DNA of 64,000 bases from Chloroflexota bacterium. Its GTDB lineage: Bacteria; Chloroflexota; Anaerolineae; UBA7937; B3-Chlor. Location: positions 124,001 through 188,000 of the forward strand of contig JAUVXJ010000007.1 in NCBI GenBank assembly GCA_030603665.1, given 5' to 3'. A program made the translations under genes and the position numbers. How positions within the stretch are numbered: position 1 is the stretch's first letter; each line of letters begins with the position of its first letter. Under the pieces are notes generated by a model. That model had not been told where the DNA came from. It ran no database searches and worked only from the letters and a program-made list of their open reading frames with translations. This document shows, one piece after another, positions 52,874 through 62,406 of the stretch.

Positions 52874-55030
52874 TTAGCGCTTCTCGGAAAGCAAGCCTAT
52901 ACCTTTGTAGTACCGCCCTCTAGCATCCTTGCCCCTATCAAATCCTCGCTCTATCATGCACCGCCCGAAGGCTGTGGCGCTGATCACTGGCTCCCCATTT
53001 ACCTCGCCCCATCTTTGGTACGCTTCATGAAGCTTCCCAGCCCGCACCGTGGCCGTGCTATCCAGGAGGCAGCAATCCTCCAAGAATGTCCCCAGTAAGT
53101 CCATTTCTGCGCGGTAGCTGGCCGTGGCCTCGGTTACCTCACTCGGTTCTCCCAGACCGTCCTTCTGCCATGCCTGACAACCCTCCAGCGCCCAGCGGAG
53201 GATACCGGGAAACTCTGCCAACAATCTCTCCGGGAGGTTCTTGTCCTGTTCATCCTCTGGGATCGTCACTGTGAAGGGGATCAGTCTTATCCGCCTCCAT
53301 ATCGCATGGTCTGTTCCTCGGATAGTTGGCTTGTGATTCGTGCCGACGAACAGCTTGAATGTGGGTACAAATTCAAACCACTCGCGGTGTAGGAACCTTG
53401 CTACAATCTTGTCACCGCCTGTCATAGCTTTGACTAGGCTTTCTGCCAACCGACGCTCATCTTCGACCTCAATGGTGGACACGAATCGTGCCCCCCTCAT
53501 CCTAGCCAAGTCGTTGGGGATCGTACCGTGACGTTTCACCAGCACCGCCTCGACCGGGGCTTGTTGTGAGTAGTCTTCACCTAGCATAGCGCTTATCGTT
53601 TGCAGAAACGTAGTCTTTCCGTTTGCCCCTGTACCGTAGAGGATGAAGAGGACCTGCTCGCGTGTGCTGCCGGTCAAGGCATACCCAATGGCCCGCTGTA
53701 GGAAGCCGATAAGGTTCTGATTGCCATTCGTAACCCTCTCTAGGAAGGCGTCCCACAGCGGCGCGATAGCGTGTGGGTCATAGTGGACCGGCGCTATCTT
53801 GGTCATCAGGTTCTCGCGACGATGATCGAGTAGCTCGCCTGTGCGGAGGTCTAGGGTGCCGTTCATCACATTCAGCAACCACGGGTCTCTGTCGAGGGAT
53901 TCAGGGGGTATTGGGATACCTGGCTCACTCCGGGTAGATTCTAGCATTGCCTTGAGTCGGTAGGTCGCCTCCGAACTCTGCGCATGCTTTGATATTCTCT
54001 TGCGGTCCTTCGCGTCCCCTGCACAGGCCGCCTCTGCGTATATGGTAGCGACCGTCGCCTTCGCCCGGCGTTCCACCTCGCCGCTGGTGTCCCGCGCCCA
54101 GCGTGATCCGTCCCAAACCAGCCAGCATGCCCAAGGGTACACGTAGCGGAGATCAAGGCCGTGCTGGCCGACAAGTCGCTTGGCGTTCCCCAGGTCAGTT
54201 AGGTGCGTCTCAAGGGCAATCCCATCTTCTACGCGGCTGGGCGTATCTTCTTCGGAGCGTCGACGGTCATCCTCCGGCGGTGTCCTCGGCTTCGCCATTC
54301 CTGCCTCCATGCCGCTGCGGATTGTGCCCTCAATTTCCCTTTGCCCCAGGCCAATGCCAAGGACAGTTGACGTCAGAGTCTGCTCAACGCCGGTCCGGTC
54401 TAGCAGCCCAGCACCGACAAGTTGGCCCCCGGAGAAGGCGGAGGTATTGAGTTGACTGTTTCGCTCCCCTCTCGGTGTCATGGCTAGTCTGCCGATCTCG
54501 GGGCAAGGGGCGCTTTTCCTCAGATGTACGCCCAGGACCTCCAACGTGGAGATTGTCAGGATGGGCACATCGGGATTCAGCCAACGATACGGCTTACCGG
54601 TCTCGAGATGGATGGACGGGGGCGCGACTACTTGGCCGCCGTTGAAACGCATATCCCTGGCTCCCTTACCATTCCAGAAGAACTGCTGCGTGCTTAACCC
54701 CTTGCCATCGCGAATCCTGTAGTAGGTGTGACGGCCGCCGCTTCCGGTCTCCACTACTATGGTGTCTGAGAGGTCTTGGTGCTCCGACGCCCAATCCTCA
54801 TGGGCATCGGGATCGTCCCAATCGAGGACGAGGAGATTCCCTGAGACGTCCCCGGTGACTATGCCAACATTGACACCCTGTGCTTCCCCGAAGAACTCCC
54901 ACAGCTCAGAATTGTCAGACCGGCGCTCTCGATATTGCCTCCAGGAGATCGTGGGGCGCTTGCCCTCCAAGGGTATGCAGCAGAGTCCAGCCTCCGAATA
55001 TCGCATTGCCGTCCTGTAGACTTCATTCAT
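52874..55030 (-). CDS. primase-polymerase / D5-type SF3 helicase
   Basis: A 718-aa replication protein of phages and plasmids. The N-terminal prim-pol domain (about 8-165) starts GLCCIPLEGKRPTISW and carries VLDWDD with the metal-binding acids, and GSGGRHTYYR. A D5_N-like domain follows (about 270-420), then the SF3 helicase with Walker A GTGANGKTT (K472), Walker B/B' near STIEVED and the sensor FVGTNHKPTIRGTDHAIWRRI. A winged-helix-like C-terminus ends with YYKGIGLLSEKR. It primes and unwinds the element's DNA. Its start overlaps the next small gene by 8 nt. Confidence 0.93.
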   Translation of the reverse strand: MNEVYRTAMRYSEAGLCCIPLEGKRPTISWRQYRERRSDNSELWEFFGEAQGVNVGIVTGDVSGNLLVLDWDDPDAHEDWASEHQDLSDTIVVETGSGGRHTYYRIRDGKGLSTQQFFWNGKGARDMRFNGGQVVAPPSIHLETGKPYRWLNPDVPILTISTLEVLGVHLRKSAPCPEIGRLAMTPRGERNSQLNTSAFSGGQLVGAGLLDRTGVEQTLTSTVLGIGLGQREIEGTIRSGMEAGMAKPRTPPEDDRRRSEEDTPSRVEDGIALETHLTDLGNAKRLVGQHGLDLRYVYPWACWLVWDGSRWARDTSGEVERRAKATVATIYAEAACAGDAKDRKRISKHAQSSEATYRLKAMLESTRSEPGIPIPPESLDRDPWLLNVMNGTLDLRTGELLDHRRENLMTKIAPVHYDPHAIAPLWDAFLERVTNGNQNLIGFLQRAIGYALTGSTREQVLFILYGTGANGKTTFLQTISAMLGEDYSQQAPVEAVLVKRHGTIPNDLARMRGARFVSTIEVEDERRLAESLVKAMTGGDKIVARFLHREWFEFVPTFKLFVGTNHKPTIRGTDHAIWRRIRLIPFTVTIPEDEQDKNLPERLLAEFPGILRWALEGCQAWQKDGLGEPSEVTEATASYRAEMDLLGTFLEDCCLLDSTATVRAGKLHEAYQRWGEVNGEPVISATAFGRCMIERGFDRGKDARGRYYKGIGLLSEKR

Positions 55031-55226
55031 GGGCTTCCTCCACTATCAATCGCCCATTCCGTGCCCGCCTTGTCGAATCAGCCACTGGTGTCGGCTGCGA
55101 GCAACGCTCACTGTTATCGCTGGTCTCTCTGTCTGCGTGTCGGGCGCAGTCCAGAATGATCTTGTACGCTCTCCAAAGACCGCAGCGAGCATCAGCGTCT
55201 AGGATAAGGCCTGGACTAGGCCCCAT
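55023..55226 (-). CDS. small hypothetical element protein
   Basis: A 67-aa protein between the primase and a small helical protein. The ATG at 55226 is preceded by AGAGGGG (4 nt spacing). A longer in-frame start exists at 55268. Its end overlaps the primase start, so they are coupled. Features: LWRAYKIILDCARHAD helix, then a polar tail. No family recognised. Confidence 0.5.
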   Translation of the reverse strand: MGPSPGLILDADARCGLWRAYKIILDCARHADRETSDNSERCSQPTPVADSTRRARNGRLIVEEAHE

Positions 55227-55425
55227 CAGTCCCCTCTCGGTCGGCTTGTGATGAAACGTCTTGACCATCAGCTACATCTTCAGTGGACTGCAACAGCCCG
55301 CGCCGTTCCAGTTCTTGCCGCAACACCAAACGAATTTGGTCACGTGGGTCGCGTAGTTCGGCGGCCGCCCACCGCGACAACGCCTCAGCCTCGGTACGGT
55401 CCAGCAGTAGTTGCAGTCTAACCAT
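55216..55425 (-). CDS. small helical protein, possibly ribbon-helix-helix-like
   Basis: A 69-aa protein. VRLQLLLDRTEAEALSRWA and ELRDPRDQIRLVLRQELERR form a strand and two helices, a pattern seen in small mobile-element regulators. GGAGGGAG lies just before the ATG at 55425. The gene overlaps the next small gene. Exact function unknown. Confidence 0.6.
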   Translation of the reverse strand: MVRLQLLLDRTEAEALSRWAAAELRDPRDQIRLVLRQELERRGLLQSTEDVADGQDVSSQADREGTDGA

Positions 55426-55447
55426 CAGCTCCCTCCTGCGGCGAATA

Positions 55448-55480
55448 GAAAAAGACTGTAGGCGATATCTGCCTACAGTC
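55448..55480 (-). terminator. intrinsic terminator
   Basis: A perfect 10-bp stem, GACTGTAGGC (55454-55463) with GCCTACAGTC (55471-55480), has a 7-nt loop and is followed on the minus strand by TTTTTC. It overlaps the stop of the gene ending at 55473 and should separate that gene from the primase operon. Confidence 0.8.
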
Positions 55481-56069
55481 TACAGCACCGGGATGGAAGA
55501 AAATAGAGTTTGCTTCCCTGTTTATGGGTTTTCTTCCATGTTCCGCGCGGCCTGCCTCTGCTCTGCTTCCGCGAGGAGGCCCTCTCGGTCGTTCTTCCCT
55601 CTAGTTCCTCTAGGTCTTCACGTGCGTACTGAAGCAGTTTTCTCTTGCTGTTACGGGTTGAACCCGGGGCGAAACCGATCCGGAGTACAATGCCATCGAG
55701 TGTCAAGCCAGGTTCCCTTTCTCTTAGTTCCTCCGCCTCCAGCGCCTTTGCCAGGCGGTACACGCGCTCTTCGCGGCTCAGCACCGGACGTCCTCCCACT
55801 GGCTGATCCTCGGGCCGATCTACCGGTGGCCTCAGAATCGCTGATTCGCCCTCGACGGTGGGATGCCCGCGCGCGATTTCCTCAGAGGCTAGCGCCATCG
55901 CCACATCGGTTAGCGCGAATCCGTCGGGCACTGGGTAGTTGTCAACCTGGGACTTCACTCGTCGCATCACAAGGTCGACAGTTATGGGGTAGTCATAGAT
56001 GCGACAGAGAGCCTCAACCGCCCTGCGCAAACTTGGCTCTATGACCTCCCACTCCTCCTGGTCCACCAT
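55473..56069 (-). CDS. hypothetical element protein
   Basis: A 198-aa protein. The first half (EVIEPSLRRAVEALCRIYDYPITVDLVMRRVKSQ) is helical with a possible winged-helix segment. The second (REERVYRLAKALEAEELREREPGLTLDGIVLRIGF ... SKRKLLQYAREDLEELEG) is charged and helical, like a primase-associated or DNA-binding factor. The tail is basic (RKQSRGRPRGTWKK). No family recognised. It ends in a terminator. Confidence 0.6.
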   Translation of the reverse strand: MVDQEEWEVIEPSLRRAVEALCRIYDYPITVDLVMRRVKSQVDNYPVPDGFALTDVAMALASEEIARGHPTVEGESAILRPPVDRPEDQPVGGRPVLSREERVYRLAKALEAEELREREPGLTLDGIVLRIGFAPGSTRNSKRKLLQYAREDLEELEGRTTERASSRKQSRGRPRGTWKKTHKQGSKLYFLPSRCCRL

Positions 56070-57903
56070 GTTCTGATCCTGACCCGGTCGAGTCTCTGCG
56101 AGCCTATGTCATTTGGCTCGATCCGCAACGTTGATCCTCAGGTCCGTGACTCCTCTAGCACGAAGACACTGCCTCGGCCTGCCAGACATTCTGCAGCCGG
56201 GATAGGACTCTCTGGCAAGAATCAATGAAGCTCAGTGTTCCAGCTAGGTGAGGCCTCTGCTGCTCCCCTGGATGCTGGAGAAGCCGGATACTCCATTGTT
56301 TGCTGGGCACATGTCGCCGTGTGAGAAGGCCAGAGAGCGCACCGCCCTGTCCCCTCCCGACGAGTCCCTTGCCGCTGGTTGTTTCTCATTCTTTGTAGAA
56401 GACTGTACTTCGTCAAGCCCTCACCATCCATCCCCCACCATCGCCGAGAGGGCGTCAAGGGCTTCCTCGGAGGGCGCTCCATGCCCGGGACGTGCATCCC
56501 AGCTCAGCACAGCCTGGCTCCTCCTTCAGAGAGCGGGTCAAGAACCCTGATGTTGCCACACTCCCATGATCGAGCAGGTCCGAGCAGCGATCCCCTGGAC
56601 TCAGAACGTGCGGAATGTACCTACCCGTATGCCTGTCTGTGACCTGTCTATCGGCCTACTGTACTTCTTGTGATTCCGTTGGGCAGGCTTTCTGCGTATT
56701 CCCTAGCGGACTTACTGCTCAGTCACACATAGCTTTCACTGCCTGATCCACAGGTCATCCAGGGAGCTTTGTTGCAGCCAAAGTGTGACATTGGTCTCCT
56801 GGCTGCGTTAACCTGCGTGCCACTACCTGCGCCGGAACAGCCGGAGGAACAGCAAGTCCACAGCCCTTTCACTGCTAGTTCGACACGGAGAAACAGGACC
56901 CGGCGAAATGTCAGCAGATTCGCAGAGGGAGGCGCCCTCAAATCTGAGGCTTCGTGTGCTCCTCATTCCTGCGACCCTCGGCGGAGGACTCTCTAACGGA
57001 CATCAAACGTGCTCGCCTATTATACGCAACCGTCGTCAAACTGGTCGATTATTGACCTACGCCCCTGGCTCTGGGCACTAATAACTCGCTGTATCAATGC
57101 CGGCGATCTGCAGCCTCACGATCTTGCCGCCTCCGCTGACAGTGACGCGTTGATGGGCTTATCGATTCATAGCCCATTCACGGAGCGGCGTGGCGCTCAA
57201 CTCTCTCGTCACGTCCGGTGCAGCCGCGCAAGTGGGTGGCATCTATAGTCGCGTGTAGGAGACCTGGACTCGGAGTAGCGCTACCACGCGCCTCGGAGAC
57301 TCGCAGGCGCCCAGTCTTGATGAGGAACTCAGGTAGGAGTGCTGGGTCCACAGCCGCCGGCCGGAGAACTGCCGTACCATACGCTTCCTATACGAATCGT
57401 GTCCGATGACTGCGGTCTGCGAGGGCGGAGCCTGATCAGCCAGCTAGGTGCCGTGACAGCACCAACGTTTTGTACAACGTTGTACAGGCTGTCAATCTCG
57501 CCGAATCTGCTTCCGAGCTGAGGGGCGTGGCCATCACATGGTTGTGGAGAGGTTCAGATCGCGGAGTTGAGGCGCTGACATCGGAGGTCGCCAGAGTGTC
57601 AGGTCTTCCTGGGGCTAGCGACGTGATGGGACGTCTATGCTCTGCGTGGGTCTTACTGCACGGGGAGTGGCCAATGAACGAGCATTACCACCTTGGCAGA
57701 TTCCCACCCGGCAACGTTTCGGCAGAGGTCCGGAGCCGATGCCAAGCGGCCGAACATGGGAGCAACCATGCTGTTTCCAGCGCAATTCTTAGCTCCGGGT
57801 GTTGGCGTTGTTCTTGGTCGCAGGATAGCACTCTGCTGCCTAACATGGACTTGCCTGGTTCGGTGCAGATCACGCTTGTGGGGGTGACACAAGGGTATCG
57901 CCA
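56070..57903. other. 1.8 kb gene-poor region between the two recombinase modules
   Basis: No open frame here has a ribosome-binding site, coding-like composition and a recognisable protein at once. The longest (57470-58000, plus strand) runs into the integrase gene antisense. A 16-bp palindrome lies at 57471-57486. I searched by eye for the missing comM C-terminal half on both strands and did not find it. It may hold an attachment site or decayed genes. Confidence 0.5.
57471..57486. promoter_or_regulatory. 16-bp perfect palindrome (operator-like)
   Basis: TGTACAACGTTGTACA reads identically on both strands. It lies alone in the gene-poor gap, 418 bp beyond the integrase stop. Palindromes of this length are usually operators of dimeric repressors. 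No promoter overlaps it clearly. Confidence 0.45.
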
Positions 57904-59040
57904 TCATCTCTTGCCACTTGGATTATCCGCCCGCCCGCGCCCAAGGTTCCGGACTTTTTCGTGTAGTCGTTGGAACGATTCGCCAAACCCCATGTGGTGA
58001 GAGAACTTACGAGCTTCTTCTTGCGGCTCAAAGCCAGTGCGACAAGCGGACGTTTGGACACATGCTCCGCCTGTGACCTGTCCGCAATAGCTTATCATGT
58101 CCTCGGCAGGATTGGCGGTCCTTGCTTCGGCATGAAAATACCCCAACGTGGTGTCGAACGAGCCGTGGCCGGCCATGGCCTGCACCTGCAAGGGCGTCGC
58201 CCCGTGGCGGATCGCATTGGTGATGGCGCTGTGCCTGAGGCTGTGGGCGGTCTTGCGGTTGCCCACCACACCGGCCCCTCGATACCGCTCCCCGATCACC
58301 CCCCGGATAGCGCGTGTGCTGAGGCGCCTACCCCGGGTGCGGTTACTCAAACTCACGAAGAGTGGGTCGACCTCGCCGTGGTCTGGAATGCGCATCCGTT
58401 CAGCAAGCCAGGCTCGGATGACCGCCTCCTGGTCCTTCGGTATCACGACTGCGTCGTCAGGCTCCCTCCGTCCCTTGCGCTGCACCTCAAGTATCAATCG
58501 CTCGTCCGTCGTCCTCAGATTCCCCACATTCGCGCGGTGGACCTCAATCGCTCTCAGGGCACAATAGGCCATGAGGGTCAGGATTGCGCGATCCCGAACT
58601 CCGATCAGGCTTTCGTCACAGGTCCCTAGAATGGCCAAGACTTCGCCGTTGCTCAGGGCGTCCCGCTTGTGGCTCCTTGAGTCGGGCCGCTTCGCGCCCT
58701 TGATGGCCTCGGCGGGAGAAACGGGCAGCCGTCCTGTTACCACCAGCCAGCGAAAGAGTGACCGCACGGCGGCCAGCCTCAAGTTCACCGTCTGTGCGCT
58801 GTACCTCTCCAGGAGATAACCCTTGAACTCGATCACGGTCGCCGGCGTCACCCTTCCTGAGTTCCCGCTTCCCTGGAGCCAATCGGTGAACACATTCATG
58901 CCGATGCGATAGGCTCGCAGGGTTGACGCGGCGGCACCCTCGGCATCCCGGGAGTATGCCAGCCATGCGTCGATGAGATCGACTCCGGGGGCCGTGATAC
59001 TCGTGTGAAACCCTGTTAATTGCTGTTGTTCCTCTGTCAT
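57904..59040 (-). CDS. tyrosine recombinase (XerC/D-like integrase)
   Basis: A 378-aa tyrosine recombinase. A SAM-like N-terminal DNA-binding domain (about 20-105) precedes the catalytic domain. Active-site residues, numbered from the ATG at 59040: R163 (CALRAIEV), K189, H266 and R269 (HSLRHS), H292 (MAGHGS) and Y301 (TLGYFH). All are present. About 65 residues follow the Tyr tail, longer than XerC/D. An in-frame TTG at 59049 is an alternative start. A 12-6-12 bp inverted repeat sits 17 bp upstream. It may integrate or resolve the element. Confidence 0.93.
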   Translation of the reverse strand: MTEEQQQLTGFHTSITAPGVDLIDAWLAYSRDAEGAAASTLRAYRIGMNVFTDWLQGSGNSGRVTPATVIEFKGYLLERYSAQTVNLRLAAVRSLFRWLVVTGRLPVSPAEAIKGAKRPDSRSHKRDALSNGEVLAILGTCDESLIGVRDRAILTLMAYCALRAIEVHRANVGNLRTTDERLILEVQRKGRREPDDAVVIPKDQEAVIRAWLAERMRIPDHGEVDPLFVSLSNRTRGRRLSTRAIRGVIGERYRGAGVVGNRKTAHSLRHSAITNAIRHGATPLQVQAMAGHGSFDTTLGYFHAEARTANPAEDMISYCGQVTGGACVQTSACRTGFEPQEEARKFSHHMGFGESFQRLHEKVRNLGRGRADNPSGKR

Positions 59041-59056
59041 TTTCGTCAACAGGGCT

Positions 59057-59086
59057 TATGACCTGTAAGCACAATTACAGGTCATA
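59057..59086. other. 12-bp inverted repeat with 6-bp spacer beside the integrase gene
   Basis: TATGACCTGTAA (59057-59068) and TTACAGGTCATA (59075-59086) are perfect inverted copies separated by GCACAA. This is the geometry of a tyrosine-recombinase core site (two arms and a 6-8 bp overlap), as in dif. It could equally be an operator for autoregulation. No T-run follows, so it is not a good terminator. Confidence 0.6.
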
Positions 59087-59144
59087 GCGCCAAGGAGGGA
59101 GGCGTGTTTGGCGACGCTCCGGAACCTCTTCCGCACCCTGTCCT

Positions 59145-60794
59145 TCATAGCCAGCTACCTCCTATCATGTCCAGTACCTGCTCCTTGGTCGTGACCTCGA
59201 ACAGCCTTGCGGTGTTGATCTCCCCACGGTCGATGGCCAAATCAATGTCTCGCTGCTTCTTCTGGAGCGTGTTGGTCATGGTCATGTCGATGGTGTCCTC
59301 CAGCATCGGGAAGAGCACCGTCACCTGTCGTCGTTGACCCAGACGATGGCAGCGGCTGTAGGCCTGAAAGACATCCTTGGGCCTCCAGGGGAGATTCATG
59401 AAGACGACGTGGCACGCCGCCTGGAGGTTCAACCCCTCGTAGGCAGCGGGACTCCCTACGAAGACTCGCACGCCGTCATCAGAGTTGAATCGCTCCTGTA
59501 GCTCGAACCTCTTCTTGTGGGCCGTGGAGCCGTCTACCGCCACGGTGGCTATACCATTCCGCTCGAGCCGCCTCACCAGGGATCGTGTACACGCCGTCCA
59601 GTCGGAGAAGATCAGAACCTTCTCCCCATCCTGGAGGTTGTTGCTCAGGAAGTGGACCAGCCACTCCTGCTTGGCCCCACTGTCCGAGATCGGTATCTGG
59701 AGGTCCGGTGCGAAGGCCGGCTCCTGGTCTCCGGTCGCCAGTGCAAACTCGCGAGGCGTCAGGGTCGTTGCTCGTCGAAAGTAGGTGAGCTGAGCGAGTA
59801 GGCTGGTGATCTTGCGCCAATCGACGCGGCCGAGCGCCTTGACATACGCCACATAGCCCCGAGCCAGTTGATCATATATCTGCGCCTGCTCCACAGTGGG
59901 ATGCAGCGTGATGTAGCTGTAGATGATGGGGTGCAGAGAGAGAACCTCTGACCTCCGCCACCGAGTCATGACCTTGGTGGACTGGAGCCGATCATTCAGT
60001 TCCTCCAGGTTCTTTCCGCCGATGATGCGCGCGCCGAACCTGCTTCGCTCCCACTCACAGTAGCGATCGGTGAAGCTCCAGTACGATCCCCACTGGGGAC
60101 TCGCGTCTCGGTAGCGGATGATCTCCTTCTTCCGCCTTTCCTTCTTTCCGGTCCAGACGCCCCGCATATATGGCCCGCCAGGGTCGATGAAGTGCATGAT
60201 CGACCAGAGATCATCCGGCTTGTTCGTGATGGGCGTGCCTGTTAGCGCAATCCTGCACTTGGCCTCCACGGCCTTGATGGCGACGGTTCGTTTCGCTTCC
60301 CTGTTCTTGATAGCGTGGGCCTCGTCCACGACAACGCATAAGAATCCAGGATGGGCCTGGAACCAGTCGCGGTGCACGCGCACGGTTTCGTAGTTAACCA
60401 CCACGTACCGCGGTGGCTGAGCCAAGATCGCCCGTAGGTGGTCGAGTCGCTGTTTCTTCACGCCCTCGACGATCAAGGTATCTTTTTCTTCTACCCATGG
60501 GGCGAATCGACGAATCTCCGCCCGCCAGTTCCACTTGACCGCTGCCGGGACCACCAGGAGGACAGGCCAGTCGGCTTCCTCCATCTTTCGCGCCCCGAGC
60601 AGGTGCCGGAGCCACTCCAGAAGCAGGATGGTGGCCGGCGTCTTCCCTGTGCCCATGTCAGCAAAGAGGGCGATGTTCAGAGCTGACCAGTCAATGGTGC
60701 CACCCCTGAGTGCTTTCTCCAGCGTTTCTCGGACGAACCGCTCCTGATAGGGCTTGAGCCTGGGCGCTGGTTTCGTTGGCTGTTTCTGTTTCAT
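59145..60794 (-). CDS. SNF2/DEAD-like superfamily 2 helicase of phage type
   Basis: A 549-aa SF2 ATPase. Motif I is ADMGTGKT (K51), motif II is DEAH (157-160), motif III is LTGTPITNKPDDLWSI, and the C-terminal RecA lobe has VDGSTAHKKR and AYEGLNLQAACHVVFMNLPWRP then AYSRCHRLGQ (motifs V and VI). The length and short form are typical of phage SNF2-like proteins. It probably remodels DNA during replication. The ATG at 60794 has no strong ribosome-binding site. Confidence 0.92.
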   Translation of the reverse strand: MKQKQPTKPAPRLKPYQERFVRETLEKALRGGTIDWSALNIALFADMGTGKTPATILLLEWLRHLLGARKMEEADWPVLLVVPAAVKWNWRAEIRRFAPWVEEKDTLIVEGVKKQRLDHLRAILAQPPRYVVVNYETVRVHRDWFQAHPGFLCVVVDEAHAIKNREAKRTVAIKAVEAKCRIALTGTPITNKPDDLWSIMHFIDPGGPYMRGVWTGKKERRKKEIIRYRDASPQWGSYWSFTDRYCEWERSRFGARIIGGKNLEELNDRLQSTKVMTRWRRSEVLSLHPIIYSYITLHPTVEQAQIYDQLARGYVAYVKALGRVDWRKITSLLAQLTYFRRATTLTPREFALATGDQEPAFAPDLQIPISDSGAKQEWLVHFLSNNLQDGEKVLIFSDWTACTRSLVRRLERNGIATVAVDGSTAHKKRFELQERFNSDDGVRVFVGSPAAYEGLNLQAACHVVFMNLPWRPKDVFQAYSRCHRLGQRRQVTVLFPMLEDTIDMTMTNTLQKKQRDIDLAIDRGEINTARLFEVTTKEQVLDMIGGSWL

Positions 60795-60916
60795 GCTTGC
60801 GGCCGTGGGAGTTGACTTCGTCTTGTCAGTGGCTGGACGAGACAGCCGACCTTCTCCACCTCCGCCCAGCGCTGCCCACCTCCGCAGTGCCGGGCGGCTT
60901 GACAGGAGGTGCCGGG

Positions 60917-61714
60917 CTATCGGCTGCCCGCCAATATCACACTGCCGACCGCAGCGAAGAGCCGGTCCTCGTCGTCGCAGTCTTCGGGGTCTTTGCCAGT
61001 CAGGGCGGTGGTGGTGAAGTCAGCGGGGTCGCGGAGTTCCTTCTCAGCTACTTGTTTGGCCTCGTCGATCAGCCCGTCGTAGTCAGCCCGGCGATCCTTG
61101 GGAATCCATAGCTCGTAGCCCGCGGAGAACACGTTAGACGTCCCGCAGATGACCCGCGCCCAGGGGATGCCGTGCCCGTCCAGGAGGCCACGGAGAAGCT
61201 CGTCGAAGCTCGCGAGGTTCTGCTCGTCGCGCGAGTAGGCCAAGGCGCAGTCGTTGTGCACTTGCTCCCAGGTCTCAGAGTCGGCGCGGTAGTGGCCTCG
61301 CCAAGCGTCGGTGGACACCCAGCGGACCGTGAAAGCGCCCTCCGTATCGTTACGGGTATCGGTGATGTACGCAGGGTACTCGGAGTCATCGGAGAACGAG
61401 ATGGCGGCCGCAATTCTAGCCTCGCAATAGCAGGTCTCGCAGAGCGGCTGACCCGCGTACTCCGAGCCGAAGTCCCCGACCATCCCGCGGGTCTCGTGGT
61501 ACTCGCGTGTCGCCAAGCCTTCGCAGCACGCGCAGCGCACGCAAGACGTGCACTCGCAGTTATCGCACAAAGGCTGCCCGCAGGCCTCGCAGACCTCCTC
61601 GGTCGTCTCTCCACACTCAGGATCGGAGCAGTACGGAGGGCTGTCTGGCTCTGGTGGGAGCCTGGGCGGCTCTCGGTGATTGCCTTCGAAATCAAGTTGC
61701 TTGACCTCGCTCAT
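60917..61714 (-). CDS. Cys-rich hypothetical element protein
   Basis: A 265-aa protein. The first ~100 residues have at least fourteen Cys in close pairs (CSDPECGE, CEACGQPLCDNCECTSCVRCACC, CETCYCEA), likely two or three zinc fingers of RING/B-box-like spacing. The rest (about 105-265) is acidic with aromatic patches. GAAGGAGG precedes the ATG. It lies upstream of the SNF2 gene on the same strand. No family is recognised; a protein-protein or nucleic-acid binding role is possible. Confidence 0.7.
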   Translation of the reverse strand: MSEVKQLDFEGNHREPPRLPPEPDSPPYCSDPECGETTEEVCEACGQPLCDNCECTSCVRCACCEGLATREYHETRGMVGDFGSEYAGQPLCETCYCEARIAAAISFSDDSEYPAYITDTRNDTEGAFTVRWVSTDAWRGHYRADSETWEQVHNDCALAYSRDEQNLASFDELLRGLLDGHGIPWARVICGTSNVFSAGYELWIPKDRRADYDGLIDEAKQVAEKELRDPADFTTTALTGKDPEDCDDEDRLFAAVGSVILAGSR

Positions 61715-61796
61715 GCTCAGCCTCCTTCATCATTTTGCTGTTGCCGATGCCCCGCGCCGTACCTCCGCGGTCGATCCGTTTCCGATGGCCCGCGGA

Positions 61797-61837
61797 GGCG
61801 CGGCGTGAAGCCGCGCCTGACGGAGGCAAGCCGTCAG
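61797..61837. terminator. two adjacent hairpins between element genes
   Basis: GGCGCGGC (61797-61804) pairs with GCCGCGCC (61810-61817), and CTGACGG (61817-61823) pairs with CCGTCAG (61831-61837). They sit just after the stop of the minus-strand gene ending at 61834. No T-run follows, so they are terminator-like at best, or a processing or binding site. Confidence 0.4.
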
Positions 61838-62190
61838 GAGGGGGTGGCGGCCCCCTCGATCAATTCAGAGATGGCGGCCTCAACCGCCTCTAAGTTGTAG
61901 CCCATGGCTGCCAGGGCCTCCGGAGATGCCACGAGGGGGCACCATCCGAACGTGCCCGCCCTGCGCATTGCTCCGCCACCATCGAAGCTGATCATCTCCC
62001 CGCCCACCTTGGCGGCGAAGAGGCCATACCCGTGATGGCCCACCGGTGTATCGACCTTGAGGCGCGCGCCGTCCCTCTGGCTCACTTGCTGAATCGTGGG
62101 AAGGTCTTCATGCACCTTGCCCGCCACCAGCACCGCGCCGCCAGCTTGTACAATGTTGCACATCTCCTGCAATGCTTCTAGGTCGGTCAT
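61834..62190 (-). CDS. small hypothetical element protein
   Basis: A 118-aa protein with an alpha/beta pattern (LEALQEMCNIVQAGGAVLVAGK ... GHHGYGLFAAKVGGEMISFDGGG). The ATG at 62190 follows GGGAGGGGAGACC. It is part of a close run of minus-strand genes. No family recognised. Confidence 0.6.
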   Translation of the reverse strand: MTDLEALQEMCNIVQAGGAVLVAGKVHEDLPTIQQVSQRDGARLKVDTPVGHHGYGLFAAKVGGEMISFDGGGAMRRAGTFGWCPLVASPEALAAMGYNLEAVEAAISELIEGAATPS

Positions 62191-62212
62191 GGTCTCCCCT
62201 CCCCTGCGCACT

Positions 62213-62404
62213 CTAGGCACTGCCCGTCACGGCGTGGCGTATCGTCCGACAATCGCGCTCGTAGGTATGCTTGGCCCACTGGCAGGCCTCGATCTGCTCC
62301 GCGTCGAACCGGTCGATCTCTTCATTCTCCAGGGGGCAGACAATAACCGCGGTCCCATGTTTGCTCGTGGTGTAGGTGGTCCGTGGGCAGTCGGCGCACT
62401 TCAT
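62213..62404 (-). CDS. small Cys-containing element protein
   Basis: A 63-aa protein with MKCADCPRTTYT at the start and later single Cys residues (VCPLENEE, EACQWAK, RDCRTI), resembling a single zinc finger. It is 2 bp from the next gene's stop, so they are cotranscribed. Function unknown. Confidence 0.55.
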   Translation of the reverse strand: MKCADCPRTTYTTSKHGTAVIVCPLENEEIDRFDAEQIEACQWAKHTYERDCRTIRHAVTGSA

Positions 62405-62406
62405 GG

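Noticed and set aside
56222..56497. 91-codon minus-strand open frame in the gene-poor gap
   Set aside because: No ribosome-binding site, no family, composition unlike neighbours.
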